Shown: positions 54,491 to 62,712, counted from the stretch's first letter. The stretch: DNA of 64,000 nt from Coprococcus_C sp934318045 (GCA_934318045.1 CAKREY010000001.1:124001-188000), one strand, 5' to 3'. The notes: generated by a model from the sequence alone, not told the origin. A program made the numbers and translations.

Positions 54491-54850
54491 TTACCAATTC
54501 CTTTTTCTTCGTTGCCAAATCAGATATATAGCAAAAGCACTCCCAAATACTCCTATTCCACATACTAAAATCCACCATTTATAATTTGGTATTTGGGAAA
54601 CCCACTTATATATTCTTATAATTGTCGCAGTCATATAAAAAATGCTAACAAATACTACAAACCTAATTGTCCAATGAAGAATATGTCCTGCTCCGCGACT
54701 ATTTATAGAATTGTTTCGATACAATCGTCCCACCAAACTATAAGCCACATGATATGAAATGATACCAATACATCCCATTACAAGATAATCATAAATTACA
54801 TTATCAAATAAAGAAAATGAATCCACTAAATAATTGAACAAATATTTCAA
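54491..54850 (-). CDS. Small membrane protein with three to four helices
   Basis: A 119-residue protein with hydrophobic segments at about 20-40, 62-82 and 92-112 and a basic C terminus (QRRKRNW). There is no known domain. The start is TTG at 54850, backed by GGAGG 7 nt upstream. It sits 15 nt after the helicase gene and 44 nt before the KAP ATPase. I take it to be the membrane partner of the KAP ATPase, from gene order only. Confidence 0.65.
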   Translation of the reverse strand: MKYLFNYLVDSFSLFDNVIYDYLVMGCIGIISYHVAYSLVGRLYRNNSINSRGAGHILHWTIRFVVFVSIFYMTATIIRIYKWVSQIPNYKWWILVCGIGVFGSAFAIYLIWQRRKRNW

Positions 54851-54864
54851 CTGTTTTCCTCCTT

Positions 54865-57345
54865 TTACACATCTACATTCCTATACCTTCTCTGATAATA
54901 ATCCATCGTCCGATACCTAATCACGTCCCTCATCTGATCCACGAACACCGGATTATCAATCACACCTTGCAGCTTCTCGCTAAGTGCCAGAGCACATCCA
55001 TCACGTTTCACGAAGAATCCATTTCCGGATTCCTGCAAGAAATGTACTGGCATTTTCAGGATCTTATTTATATGCTCTTTATCTGAAATCGCCATGTACT
55101 TCTCATAGGTCATATCCTTGTCCAAGTCCTTCCAATTTGTTCCGGTTGAGAAGAACTCTTTCCAACTTACAAGCAACTGTTGCTCCGTGACTTTCATTCG
55201 GATGTCTCCATGATTGTAAAATGCCATAAGCACCGGCATCTTATAGACTTTTGTCATGTTTGTTGTCTCAATCAGATGGATGAATTCACGTCCATTTATG
55301 TCCTGCAAAAATGCCGATTCATCCTCCGAAAGCTCATCTAATTCCTTCTTATAATCCAGATACCGCTTGAATGGATTCTCCTTAGAATGCTGCATCACTA
55401 ACTGATAAACATCATCATCCATATATGTAAATAATTCCAGTCTGGACGGTGATTTATCAAGCAGATTCTTCACTCGATAATATTCACCACGTATGCAATC
55501 CTTTACCCGCAGGGTACGTTTATCCATCTCCGCGAAAAGATCAATAAGTTCCAGATCAAAATCAATCATGCAATCATCTGGGTAATCTGTCCGATCCGCT
55601 GGATTGTATGTCTTTGTCTCTGAAAACGTCTTTCCTGTCAGTAAGAATCGTACACGTCCTGCTTTCTCATAATTCCCGATAAAATCAAGGACATTCAGAT
55701 ACTCTTTGCCCATGCTCTTTCGAAGTCCCCTGCCGAGCTGCTGCAGGAAAACAATTGGTGATTCCGTTGGGCGCAGGAACATTACCATATCGACAGCAGG
55801 TATATCCACACCCTCATTAAACATATCTACAGAGAAAATCACTCTGATTTCGCCCTGCATCAGTTTTTGGATTGCTATACTTCTATCCTCTGTGTACTCC
55901 CCATGTGCATCGCTATACACCGCCACCGAAGGAATGCCACGTCTACAGAATTCCTTTGCCATATCCTTTGCATGCTCCTTCGAACAGCAGAACCCTAATG
56001 CACGCTTTGATCCGTATTTACAATAATTTTTATATATCAATTCATACCGACGTTCATTTCCGATATATGTTTGATTCAATTCTCTGTCATCATATTTTCC
56101 CCGCACCTGATGCAATTGCGAATAATCTGTCTTATCGAAGATTCCATAGTAATGAAACGGAACCAGCATCCCCTTATTAATCGCATCTTTGAGCGAAATC
56201 TCATATGGCACGTTATAGTCACAGATTTCATAGATGTTTCTGCCATCCATACGTTCTGGAGTCGCCGTCAATCCAAGCAGAAACTGTGGTTTGAAATATT
56301 CCACAATCCGCATATACTGATCATTTACTGCATGGTGGAATTCATCTATGACCACATAATCAAAATAATCCTTTGAAAAATACGTTTCATTTAGATATTC
56401 GGATTTGCCTAAGGTTGCAACTGATGCAAATATCACGGATTTATCTGTGCATTTCTCGTCGCCATCGAAAAATCCATAATCATCTGATTTTCTGACATTT
56501 TGGAATGAGTTCGCCGCCTGCCTCAGGATTTCTTCCTTGTGTGCCACAAATAAAACCCGTTTGTACTTTTCTGAATCAAATGCCGCAAGATAGGTCTTTC
56601 CTACGCCGGTTGCCGCCGATATCAGTGCGCGTCTGGCGCCCTCTGCGCGCGTGTGTTCCAAGGTACATAGCGCTTCTATCTGAGCACCTCTTGGCTCAAA
56701 TAATTCTTTAACTTTCTCATCTTCCGACTCCGCATCATACCGTTCCAAATCCTTTGATACTGCCGGCTTGTGCCAATTCTTTGAATATTTACGCAGCTCT
56801 TCGTCATCAATTGCAATGGAATGATTCTGAAACAGATCTTCAAATGTCTCGTAAAACTTATCATAACTCTCCGGATCTGTTGTACTACGGAAGCGATAGT
56901 TCCACTCAATACCAGAAGTGAGCGCACTTCTTGATATATTCGAAGAACCTATGTAAATTTCACTATAATCTTCGTAATGGAAAATATAAGATTTTGGATG
57001 AAACGAGCGATTTTTCTCGTTATAAAAACGTAGATCAATCTGATTGCCTAATTTGCGCTTAATCAGATAAAGTGCGGATGGCTGTGTAATGCCAAGATAA
57101 TTCCCAGTTAAAATGCGTATCTTCGCCCCACGCTTCAACGCATTCCCCAGATGTTTAATCAGCATATTAACTCCCGATTCCATTAGAAATGATACTATAA
57201 TATCAACGCTTTCCGCTTTTTGAAAACTTTTAAGCAACTGAAAATAGAGATGCATCCTTGCATCTCTATCACCAGTCATAACGTCCGTTATATAATCATA
57301 GTCTACATTGGTATTTAATTCTTCCGCATAATTAAATTCAGCCAT
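54865..57345 (-). CDS. PLD-nuclease/DEAD-box helicase/DUF3427 protein
   Basis: An 826-residue protein. An N-terminal phospholipase-D-type nuclease domain (about 1-170) has the HxK motif in FHPKSYIFH and GSSNIS. The helicase core has Walker A AATGVGKTYLA, DEFH box VVIDEFHHA and motif VI QQLGRGLRKS. A C-terminal DUF3427 region (from about 620) follows. Such proteins are linked to DNA defence. It overlaps the methyltransferase gene by 31 nt, with GGGAG before the start; the two form a coupled pair. GC is nearer the host average than that of the genes downstream, so it may be a separate module that happens to share the run. Confidence 0.9.
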   Translation of the reverse strand: MAEFNYAEELNTNVDYDYITDVMTGDRDARMHLYFQLLKSFQKAESVDIIVSFLMESGVNMLIKHLGNALKRGAKIRILTGNYLGITQPSALYLIKRKLGNQIDLRFYNEKNRSFHPKSYIFHYEDYSEIYIGSSNISRSALTSGIEWNYRFRSTTDPESYDKFYETFEDLFQNHSIAIDDEELRKYSKNWHKPAVSKDLERYDAESEDEKVKELFEPRGAQIEALCTLEHTRAEGARRALISAATGVGKTYLAAFDSEKYKRVLFVAHKEEILRQAANSFQNVRKSDDYGFFDGDEKCTDKSVIFASVATLGKSEYLNETYFSKDYFDYVVIDEFHHAVNDQYMRIVEYFKPQFLLGLTATPERMDGRNIYEICDYNVPYEISLKDAINKGMLVPFHYYGIFDKTDYSQLHQVRGKYDDRELNQTYIGNERRYELIYKNYCKYGSKRALGFCCSKEHAKDMAKEFCRRGIPSVAVYSDAHGEYTEDRSIAIQKLMQGEIRVIFSVDMFNEGVDIPAVDMVMFLRPTESPIVFLQQLGRGLRKSMGKEYLNVLDFIGNYEKAGRVRFLLTGKTFSETKTYNPADRTDYPDDCMIDFDLELIDLFAEMDKRTLRVKDCIRGEYYRVKNLLDKSPSRLELFTYMDDDVYQLVMQHSKENPFKRYLDYKKELDELSEDESAFLQDINGREFIHLIETTNMTKVYKMPVLMAFYNHGDIRMKVTEQQLLVSWKEFFSTGTNWKDLDKDMTYEKYMAISDKEHINKILKMPVHFLQESGNGFFVKRDGCALALSEKLQGVIDNPVFVDQMRDVIRYRTMDYYQRRYRNVDV

Positions 57346-57908
57346 TTCTCTTCATTTCTCCCTTGTCTGACGTCCCCTGTAATCCAAACTTCTTCTATCT
57401 GTATCTCTGCAATATCTGCAATGAAATCACGGAATGCATCTTCCGTGAAGTCCGTGAAATACCGTCCGTTTCGTTCCCCTTCGAAATCCCCGTACTTAAA
57501 AGAAGTATAGATAATGCCCTGTTCTTTCAACGCATCTGCCATCTTCACCAAGACAGCCTTCAATTCCTGTTTCGGAAGATGCAGAATCGATGAACACGCC
57601 CATATGCCATCGTATTTTTCTGTTTCCTTAAGCTCTTGGAACAACATCTGTTTTACGGGTATCCCGGCATAATCACTCGCAATCCTGCATAGCTCTTCGG
57701 AACCATCGGTTGCCTCTACATGCATACCGTGTTCCAGAAAATATTTTGTATCTCTTCCAGACCCACAACCAAAGTCAAGTACAAGGCTTCCTTTGTCCAG
57801 TAACTTCAGGAATCTGTCCTGCGTTTCGTGAAAATCTACAGATACAGTTCCTGTTGCAAAGCTTTGTGCATTTTGATTGTAATAATCAAGTGTTGTTGAG
57901 CTGTTCAT
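57315..57908 (-). CDS. Class I SAM-dependent methyltransferase
   Basis: A 197-residue Rossmann-fold methyltransferase. Motif I is VLDFGCGSGRDTKYF and the acid after strand 2 lies in VEATDGSEEL. It lacks the DPPY or NPPY motif of N6-adenine methylases, so it is probably not a DNA modification enzyme; small-molecule (TehB-like) or RNA targets are more plausible. It is the promoter-proximal gene of the minus-strand run that goes through to the tRNA-like element. The RBS is weak. Confidence 0.85.
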   Translation of the reverse strand: MNSSTTLDYYNQNAQSFATGTVSVDFHETQDRFLKLLDKGSLVLDFGCGSGRDTKYFLEHGMHVEATDGSEELCRIASDYAGIPVKQMLFQELKETEKYDGIWACSSILHLPKQELKAVLVKMADALKEQGIIYTSFKYGDFEGERNGRYFTDFTEDAFRDFIADIAEIQIEEVWITGDVRQGRNEEKWLNLIMRKN

Positions 57909-58184
57909 TTACCTATATTTTTCTTCCTTTTTTACCGATACTTAATGTATTTATTATAGTTGATTTTCCTTATAGTTGCAACGGTATTCCCCTTACCAGT
58001 TTTCTTCGTTTCTATAAATTTACAGAAAGAAACAAATTTTCTAATGTCCTTGACATACTTAAATCAAACCTGTTATATATAATTCAAGGTTTGAATACAC
58101 TCTCACAGTCGTCTTCAGCCAAATCATTACCATATTTACATGCTTTATCACACGCTCAAAATATTATTACAAGGGGGATTAATT

Positions 58185-58478
58185 ATGTTTTTAACAAATG
58201 CCGATTCATTACTCAACATCGGGGTTGTATCTCTGATAATCTATATTTGCATTTCATTATTAGTTGCTATATTGGTAGGATATCTTTTCAATTATACACT
58301 GATTAAAGAGATCAAAAAATTGACCACAAAGGTTGACGAGTTGAGCTATCCTCTCAGTCAAATTGCCAATAACACAAGCGCACAGATTACAAAACAACCT
58401 CATTCAGAAAATACCCAGGTAAAAAATACTGTAAACTATGGAACGGAATCTAACTCAAACAACCCCAATAACAACTAA
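58185..58478 (+). CDS. Small membrane-anchored protein (97 residues)
   Basis: A 97-residue protein with one N-terminal membrane helix (about residues 10-35, VVSLIIYICISLLVAILVGYL), a short coiled stretch (KEIKKLTTKVDEL) and an Asn-rich C-terminal tail. The start at 58185 is supported by AGGGGG 7 nt upstream; a longer frame from 58140 is not needed. No family recognised. It lies alone, divergent from the methyltransferase gene. The gap 57909-58184 shows no clear feature. Confidence 0.6.
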   Translation: MFLTNADSLLNIGVVSLIIYICISLLVAILVGYLFNYTLIKEIKKLTTKVDELSYPLSQIANNTSAQITKQPHSENTQVKNTVNYGTESNSNNPNNN

Positions 58479-58593
58479 TTCATAATCACGATTCTGCTTA
58501 TTTGAAGTTTGATTGGAGGTAAAATATTTTTTATTATTTATAATATTCCGCCATCCAATCCAACTTCTTCCTCTTAAGCCAACAGGGCAAAAT

Positions 58594-59115
58594 TTATTGC
58601 ATATATTTCACCTTATGAAATGCCCGCTTCCTTCCGCATATCCCGCACGTATAATTCCGGTAATACTTCGTGAATTCGCACTGTTTTTTTCTTTTTATAA
58701 TCTGTCCACAATTCTCGCAAACGAAACAATATTTATAATCAAGTCTCTTAGAATCGGTGTAATTCTCCACGCCCTTCTCCTCGCCGGAGGTGGTTCGCTT
58801 TATGTTATATCCATACCGCTTATTCATGATATTCGCATATACGAGCCACAATCCGGTATGTCCCTTACAGCCCTTGCAGGTATGTAGTATCTCGTGGATC
58901 ATAGTTTCCTTGCATGCTTGTTCGGATATTCGTTCATCCTCGATCAGCCTGGCCGCAATCTGTATAATGCATGTTCCATCTGGATTTTTCGTGCACATTC
59001 CCCATCTTGTTTTTGCACGACGGTTTATAACCCATGAGACAATATTTCCCGGCTCGATACCTGCGCCAAGAACTTCATCTATACACACCTTCTGCAGCAT
59101 CTCAAAATTCTTCAT
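58594..59115 (-). CDS. SprT-like zinc metallopeptidase-fold protein
   Basis: A 173-residue protein with the HExxH zinc motif in MIHEILHTC and a third zinc-ligand candidate in GHTGLW (HTGLWL). The N-terminal layout VINRRAKTRWGMC is typical of the SprT family. The C terminus is a four-Cys zinc ribbon (CFVCENCG and CGICGRK). SprT-like proteins are related to SPRTN proteases acting on DNA-protein crosslinks, but the bacterial role is not settled. AAAGGATG 5 nt upstream sets the start. Confidence 0.85.
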   Translation of the reverse strand: MKNFEMLQKVCIDEVLGAGIEPGNIVSWVINRRAKTRWGMCTKNPDGTCIIQIAARLIEDERISEQACKETMIHEILHTCKGCKGHTGLWLVYANIMNKRYGYNIKRTTSGEEKGVENYTDSKRLDYKYCFVCENCGQIIKRKKQCEFTKYYRNYTCGICGRKRAFHKVKYMQ

Positions 59116-59192
59116 ATATACATCCTTTATTTCGTCGTCACACCATCTTTTGCGTTTCCGTTCCTAATATAAGAAATTTCCAGATATTTCCC

Positions 59193-59696
59193 TTACCAGT
59201 CCCCTTCGTCTCCATCCTCGATATCTTCCTCGATGGCATCATCCACACCGGTTGCATAATCATCATCCCGGTCGTACCGCTCCTGATCATAATCGCCATC
59301 CATGTAGACATCATCGTATCCGCTATCGTAAGAATCATGCGAATGACTGCTGTTATACTTGCTGTTCGAACTACTTGGCTTGTAGCCACTAGACGATGAA
59401 CCGGAATTCGAACTGCTGCCCGAACTATTTGATGTGGAACCGCTGCTTGTCGTACTGCTGGTTGTAGAATGACTGTGCGAACTGCTTGTTCCATATGCAG
59501 CTTTTCTGCGCTTTCCGGGTGTGTTGTGTTGATAGCAGTAACTGCCCTCCGTCGATACCGTGTTATCGCATCCTGCAAATGCACACTTCGGATCTTCTTT
59601 TTCGGTCAAAGATACGAAGAATCCGATTATTGCGAACACTATGATAACTCCAAGTATTGCATAACCTACTGATTTCTGATTGTTATTTCCGCTCAT
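59193..59696 (-). CDS. Membrane-anchored Ser-rich protein with an N-terminal Cys/His cluster
   Basis: A 167-residue protein with one membrane helix (about 10-28, VGYAILGVIIVFAIIGFFV). A short Cys/His unit follows (CAFAGCDNTVS, then YCYQH, a possible zinc site). A long low-complexity Ser/Thr/Gly region comes next (about 68-120), then an acidic Asp/Glu/Tyr C terminus. The ATG at 59696 is chosen for GGAGG 8 nt upstream. The function is unknown; the acidic tail and Ser-rich stalk suggest an extended surface or membrane-proximal linker. Confidence 0.65.
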   Translation of the reverse strand: MSGNNNQKSVGYAILGVIIVFAIIGFFVSLTEKEDPKCAFAGCDNTVSTEGSYCYQHNTPGKRRKAAYGTSSSHSHSTTSSTTSSGSTSNSSGSSSNSGSSSSGYKPSSSNSKYNSSHSHDSYDSGYDDVYMDGDYDQERYDRDDDYATGVDDAIEEDIEDGDEGDW

Positions 59697-59832
59697 AATG
59701 ATAACCTCCGTGAATTTTACGACTCCATGCTTCTTATTTCCGTTTCTTTGTATCTCCATCCTACACAAAACAACTGTCATAAATAAGTACTTGCATTATG
59801 AACTTCCGAGCCTTTTTCGACAAAATATAGCT

Positions 59833-59880
59833 TTATTTTACACCAAAACAACAAAAAGCGGTAGCCCTATGTTCAGAACC
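59833..59880 (+). repeat. Dispersed repeat, copy A
   Basis: A 48-bp stretch that matches 62713-62760 without gaps at 37 of 48 positions, same orientation, best over its first 33 bases. Both copies follow a CTTCC(A/G)AGCC box 30-37 nt upstream. Non-coding in any convincing frame; may be a remnant of a mobile or extragenic element. Confidence 0.5.
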
Positions 59881-59928
59881 AGAGCCACCACTCATTCAAG
59901 TATTATCTTCTCTTTTTGTAACATAAAG

Positions 59929-60339
59929 TTATATCACAACTCCGTTGCAATGATCCACTTCATGCTGGATAATCTGCGCCACCCAGCCGGAATATTTCCC
60001 ATGCTGCTTCTTGAAATGCTGGTCGAGGTAATCGACTTCTATCTCCTGATATCTCGTACATGGGCGTGTCCCGTCGAGCGACAGACATCCCTCTTTCACC
60101 TGATACGCGCCTGTTTTCTTCGTGATAACCGGATTCACCATCGCGAATTGGAACGGTCCGCTTGCCACGACGATGATATTCTTCTTTACGCCGATCATAT
60201 TGGCCGCCATGCCGACACAATGATCCAGATTCGCCCGGAGTGTATCGAGCAAATCTGTTATAACCTGTTTATCTGCTTCCGTTGCATCCACCGATTTCTG
60301 TGCCAGGAACAGCGGATCCCGCATGATTTTCTTTACCAT
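59929..60339 (-). CDS. Peptide deformylase-like protein
   Basis: A 136-residue protein of the deformylase family, which removes the formyl group from new proteins. Motif II EGCLSL (Cys ligand) and motif III QHEVDHCNG (both His and the catalytic Glu) are intact. In motif I the usual GxGxAAxQ reads VGMAANMIG, so the conserved Gln is Met. Many clostridial second copies share this change, so the activity or specificity may differ from the housekeeping enzyme. ATG 60339 has GAAAGGATAAAT upstream. It stands 60 nt before the Abi_2 gene stop on the same strand. Confidence 0.82.
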   Translation of the reverse strand: MVKKIMRDPLFLAQKSVDATEADKQVITDLLDTLRANLDHCVGMAANMIGVKKNIIVVASGPFQFAMVNPVITKKTGAYQVKEGCLSLDGTRPCTRYQEIEVDYLDQHFKKQHGKYSGWVAQIIQHEVDHCNGVVI

Positions 60340-60399
60340 ATTTATCCTTTCAGTTCTATTATATATACTCTCTTCTGTATTATAAAAGTCAAACACATC

Positions 60400-61341
60400 T
60401 TATTGTTTTCTGTATCTGGTTATCTTTCTCCAGTTTTCCGGAAAACCCATTTTCTCATACAATTCTTGCTCCGATATACTATCATGTTTCTTAAGATATT
60501 TATCAATCAATGTTTTAAGTTCCTTTATAAACTCTTTATACCACTGATCATTCAGCATATATCTTAATGCAATCACTACGGAAAACAAATCGTTTTTTCC
60601 ATTCACATATTGCGAACCCTTTTGTGCAATCTTTAATTTTCTATGTATTGGCAAATCTGGAATACTATCTGCGGTTCTATATGTAAACAGCCTTTCTCCA
60701 TGAGCACAAACATTTCTATATTTAACAAGCACTGCCAATATGGAAACCATTTGTTTTTCATTAACACATTGATAATTCCTGCTGACTTTGATTTGTATAT
60801 CTTGTGGAAGCAGCATATACATTTTTGATATATTTCCAAACGTTAAAGCATTCGTAAGTACCCACAATGGAACATTTCCATATTTCTTCTGTGAATGATT
60901 TATATAATGATAGTCTGTTGATTTTGTAACATACCCCTCTAGTTTTTTTATCAAACGGTCAATATCTCTCTGATTCTTCTTTCCTGAATAATTATAATTC
61001 GATGTATCAAGGTATTCTTTTTGATTTTCTCCATTCTTTTCTGTAAAATAATAGGACACTTGGGATTTTATTCCATTTTCCACCTTAATAAGGTACCGTA
61101 AAAATAACTGTCTTAATAGTTCGTCAAAATAATACAGTTCCACAATATCTTCAAATCTTGTCCCATCCTTATATTTTTTAGTAGTTGGGTTCTTAAAGAT
61201 ATCCTTATATCCACCTATCAGGGAATAATAACTTGTCTGTCTTAAAATTTCCTTTGCATATGCCTCATTATCAATCAACAGATTCTTTTCATTTTTCAAT
61301 TTTTCTATCTGCTGATCATAATTTAAAAAAATCTTTTGCAT
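60400..61341 (-). CDS. Abi_2-family (AbiD/AbiF-like) HEPN protein
   Basis: A 313-residue helical protein of the Abi_2 group of abortive-infection proteins. The family signatures YYSLIGGYKDIF (about 38-49) and KYRNVCAHGERLFTYR (about 207-222) are clear; the latter holds the HEPN RNase motif R209-x4-H214. The real start is ATG 61341, with GGGGG 9 nt upstream; longer frames read into the leader RNA. Right upstream lies a short structured RNA with its own promoter and terminator, as known for many abiF-type genes. RNA cleavage as the mode of action is inferred. Confidence 0.85.
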   Translation of the reverse strand: MQKIFLNYDQQIEKLKNEKNLLIDNEAYAKEILRQTSYYSLIGGYKDIFKNPTTKKYKDGTRFEDIVELYYFDELLRQLFLRYLIKVENGIKSQVSYYFTEKNGENQKEYLDTSNYNYSGKKNQRDIDRLIKKLEGYVTKSTDYHYINHSQKKYGNVPLWVLTNALTFGNISKMYMLLPQDIQIKVSRNYQCVNEKQMVSILAVLVKYRNVCAHGERLFTYRTADSIPDLPIHRKLKIAQKGSQYVNGKNDLFSVVIALRYMLNDQWYKEFIKELKTLIDKYLKKHDSISEQELYEKMGFPENWRKITRYRKQ

Positions 61342-61361
61342 ATGCACCATCCCCCTAATAT

Positions 61362-61429
61362 AAAAAAGAGGAGACCCCGCAGGTTCTCCCCCGGTCGCAG
61401 GCCTCACAGGTTTCTGCAACGCGATCACT
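61362..61429 (-). ncRNA. Structured RNA upstream of the Abi_2 gene (abiF-type)
   Basis: An RNA of about 68 nt between the promoter at 61436-61464 and a T-run. Hairpin 1: GTTGCAG (61414-61420) with CTGCGAC (61394-61400), loop with a smaller CCT/AGG helix. Hairpin 2: GGAGA-type stem over 61370-61389, followed by TTTTTT (61362-61367), so it doubles as a terminator ahead of the Abi_2 start. An RNA motif called abiF is described upstream of such genes; whether this matches it needs a covariance search. Confidence 0.7.
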
Positions 61430-61435
61430 GTATTT

Positions 61436-61464
61436 ATCTTACTTAACTTTATACATCTTGTCAA
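61436..61464 (-). promoter_or_regulatory. Promoter of the Abi_2 leader RNA
   Basis: Minus-strand -35 TTGACA (61459-61464) and -10 TAAGAT (61436-61441), 17 bp apart. A strong sigma-A type promoter directly before the structured RNA. Confidence 0.85.
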
Positions 61465-61486
61465 GCAATTTCTACAGTTCTCTATA

Positions 61487-61514
61487 GTATATGACGATGT
61501 CATTTATCATATAC
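61487..61514. repeat. Inverted repeat upstream of the Abi_2 promoter
   Basis: GTATATGA (61487-61494) and TCATATAC (61507-61514) with a nested TGAC-GAT-GTCA palindrome (61492-61502). It ends about 22 bp upstream of the -35. It could be an operator or a hairpin ending upstream transcripts; no T-run favours a terminator. Confidence 0.4.
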
Positions 61515-61543
61515 CTTATACAATTTTTTACAGTTTAGCCGCA

Positions 61544-61596
61544 AGGGAAATGGGTTTTCAGTCTCCGTCCTGACCATTAGACGACGTCCCATCCCT
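61544..61596 (-). ncRNA. tRNA-like 5' fragment between the WYL and Abi_2 genes
   Basis: The minus strand reads like the 5' half of a tRNA of Glu/Gln type: acceptor-like GGGACG, then the D arm GTCTAATGGTCAGGAC (61567-61582), as in bacterial tRNA-Glu. The following anticodon-arm region (GAGACTGAAAAC) does not pair well and no T arm (TTCGAAT) follows. Arms AGGGATGGG and CCCATTTCCCT can close the piece into one stem. It starts a few nt after the WYL gene stop. A degenerate tRNA or a tRNA-mimicking RNA are both possible. Confidence 0.4.
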
Positions 61597-61599
61597 CTC

Positions 61600-62640
61600 T
61601 TACAAGTACATTTCCTGCAGCCGCTTAATCTCTGATTTCATCATATCTACCGTGCGCTCGGGAGCCACGATCTTCACTCCCGGAATTGCCATGATCCAGC
61701 TAAGGAACAATTTACTGACAGATACCCGTACCCGGACTGTAAAATGTTCTGCGTCGGTCCTCATGAGTGGAATATCAGTTCCGAAACGGTCAATGATCAC
61801 ATTTGCGGCATGGTTCTCACATAGAAGCGTTACTGTTTCCAGATTGCCATCGAACATGCCGAAGAGCCTGTTCGTGTACTCCGACATCTGCATTTTCGAG
61901 AATTCCTCTTTTCCTTCCCGCTCCTTATAGACCACGGATACATCTGCCATCTTATCGACGCGGAAATGCTTAATCTTGTATTCTCTATTGTCATATCCTA
62001 CCAGATAGTATTTCTCGTCATCCCAGCACAGTGCCCACGGGCTGACACTATAGTAAGCCCCACCATGCTTCAATTCCATCTTCTTATCTGCCGTCCATGT
62101 GAAATATTGGAATTTAATCTGGCTCTCCTCATTTAACGCCTCGTGAATCTTATCCACGCTGTAATAGATGCGTTCGTTCATCGTCTTCACGCGTCCATTT
62201 ACATTGACCTGACGTGCCAGCTTCTTCGCCTCGTATTTGCTTGCGTAGCTCTCGAGCTTCGCGATCAGCTCGTCGGATTTCTTCTCTGTGATGAATCTGG
62301 AGGACTGCACCGCATCTACGAGAAGCTTCAGCTCGACAAGCTGAAATTGCCGGCTTGCAACCTTATAATGGTAGGTCTTGCCATATTGCATGCCTATGAT
62401 ATCCAGACCAAATGTGCGCAGATTCTCGATATCACTGTACAGGCTCTTCCGCTCTGCTGTGACATTGTATGCTTTCAGTTTCTCAACGATTTCGTTCAGT
62501 GTCAGGTCATGATCTTCGTCTGTCTCTTCGAGCAGAATCTTCATCAGATACATGATTTTTAGTTTCTGGTTGAGTCTTGGTCCCCGGACAATCTTCTTTT
62601 TTTCCTGATTTTCTGTTTTCTGTTCTGATGTGTTATCCAT
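61600..62640 (-). CDS. WYL-domain transcriptional regulator
   Basis: A 346-residue regulator with an N-terminal winged HTH (about 25-95, RLNQKLKIMYLMKILLEET...) and a WYL ligand-sensing domain (about 170-260, WALCWDDEKYYLVGYDN as the WYL core). A WCX extension follows to the end. WYL regulators are common repressors or activators in phage-defence regions and for carbohydrate genes. ATG with GGGG about 10 nt upstream. It is divergent from the MATE gene and lies directly before the tRNA-like fragment and Abi_2 locus on the same strand. Confidence 0.88.
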   Translation of the reverse strand: MDNTSEQKTENQEKKKIVRGPRLNQKLKIMYLMKILLEETDEDHDLTLNEIVEKLKAYNVTAERKSLYSDIENLRTFGLDIIGMQYGKTYHYKVASRQFQLVELKLLVDAVQSSRFITEKKSDELIAKLESYASKYEAKKLARQVNVNGRVKTMNERIYYSVDKIHEALNEESQIKFQYFTWTADKKMELKHGGAYYSVSPWALCWDDEKYYLVGYDNREYKIKHFRVDKMADVSVVYKEREGKEEFSKMQMSEYTNRLFGMFDGNLETVTLLCENHAANVIIDRFGTDIPLMRTDAEHFTVRVRVSVSKLFLSWIMAIPGVKIVAPERTVDMMKSEIKRLQEMYL

Positions 62641-62712
62641 CGTGTTATCCCCTTCTTATAGTATAATCTATGACTCTTCCAAGCCGTTACCTGCATCAGC
62701 TTTGTGTTTATC

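Noticed and set aside
59680..60567. Plus-strand open frame of 295 codons across the deformylase and Abi_2 ends
   Set aside because: It is antisense to two genes with clear motifs and has a biased, unlikely composition.
61342..61503. N-terminal extension of the Abi_2 reading frame
   Set aside because: It reads through the promoter, the structured RNA and a terminator. The ATG at 61341 has a good ribosome site and matches the family start.
61544..61596. A complete tRNA upstream of the Abi_2 gene
   Set aside because: Only acceptor-like and D-arm sequence is convincing; there is no T arm and no pairing anticodon arm.
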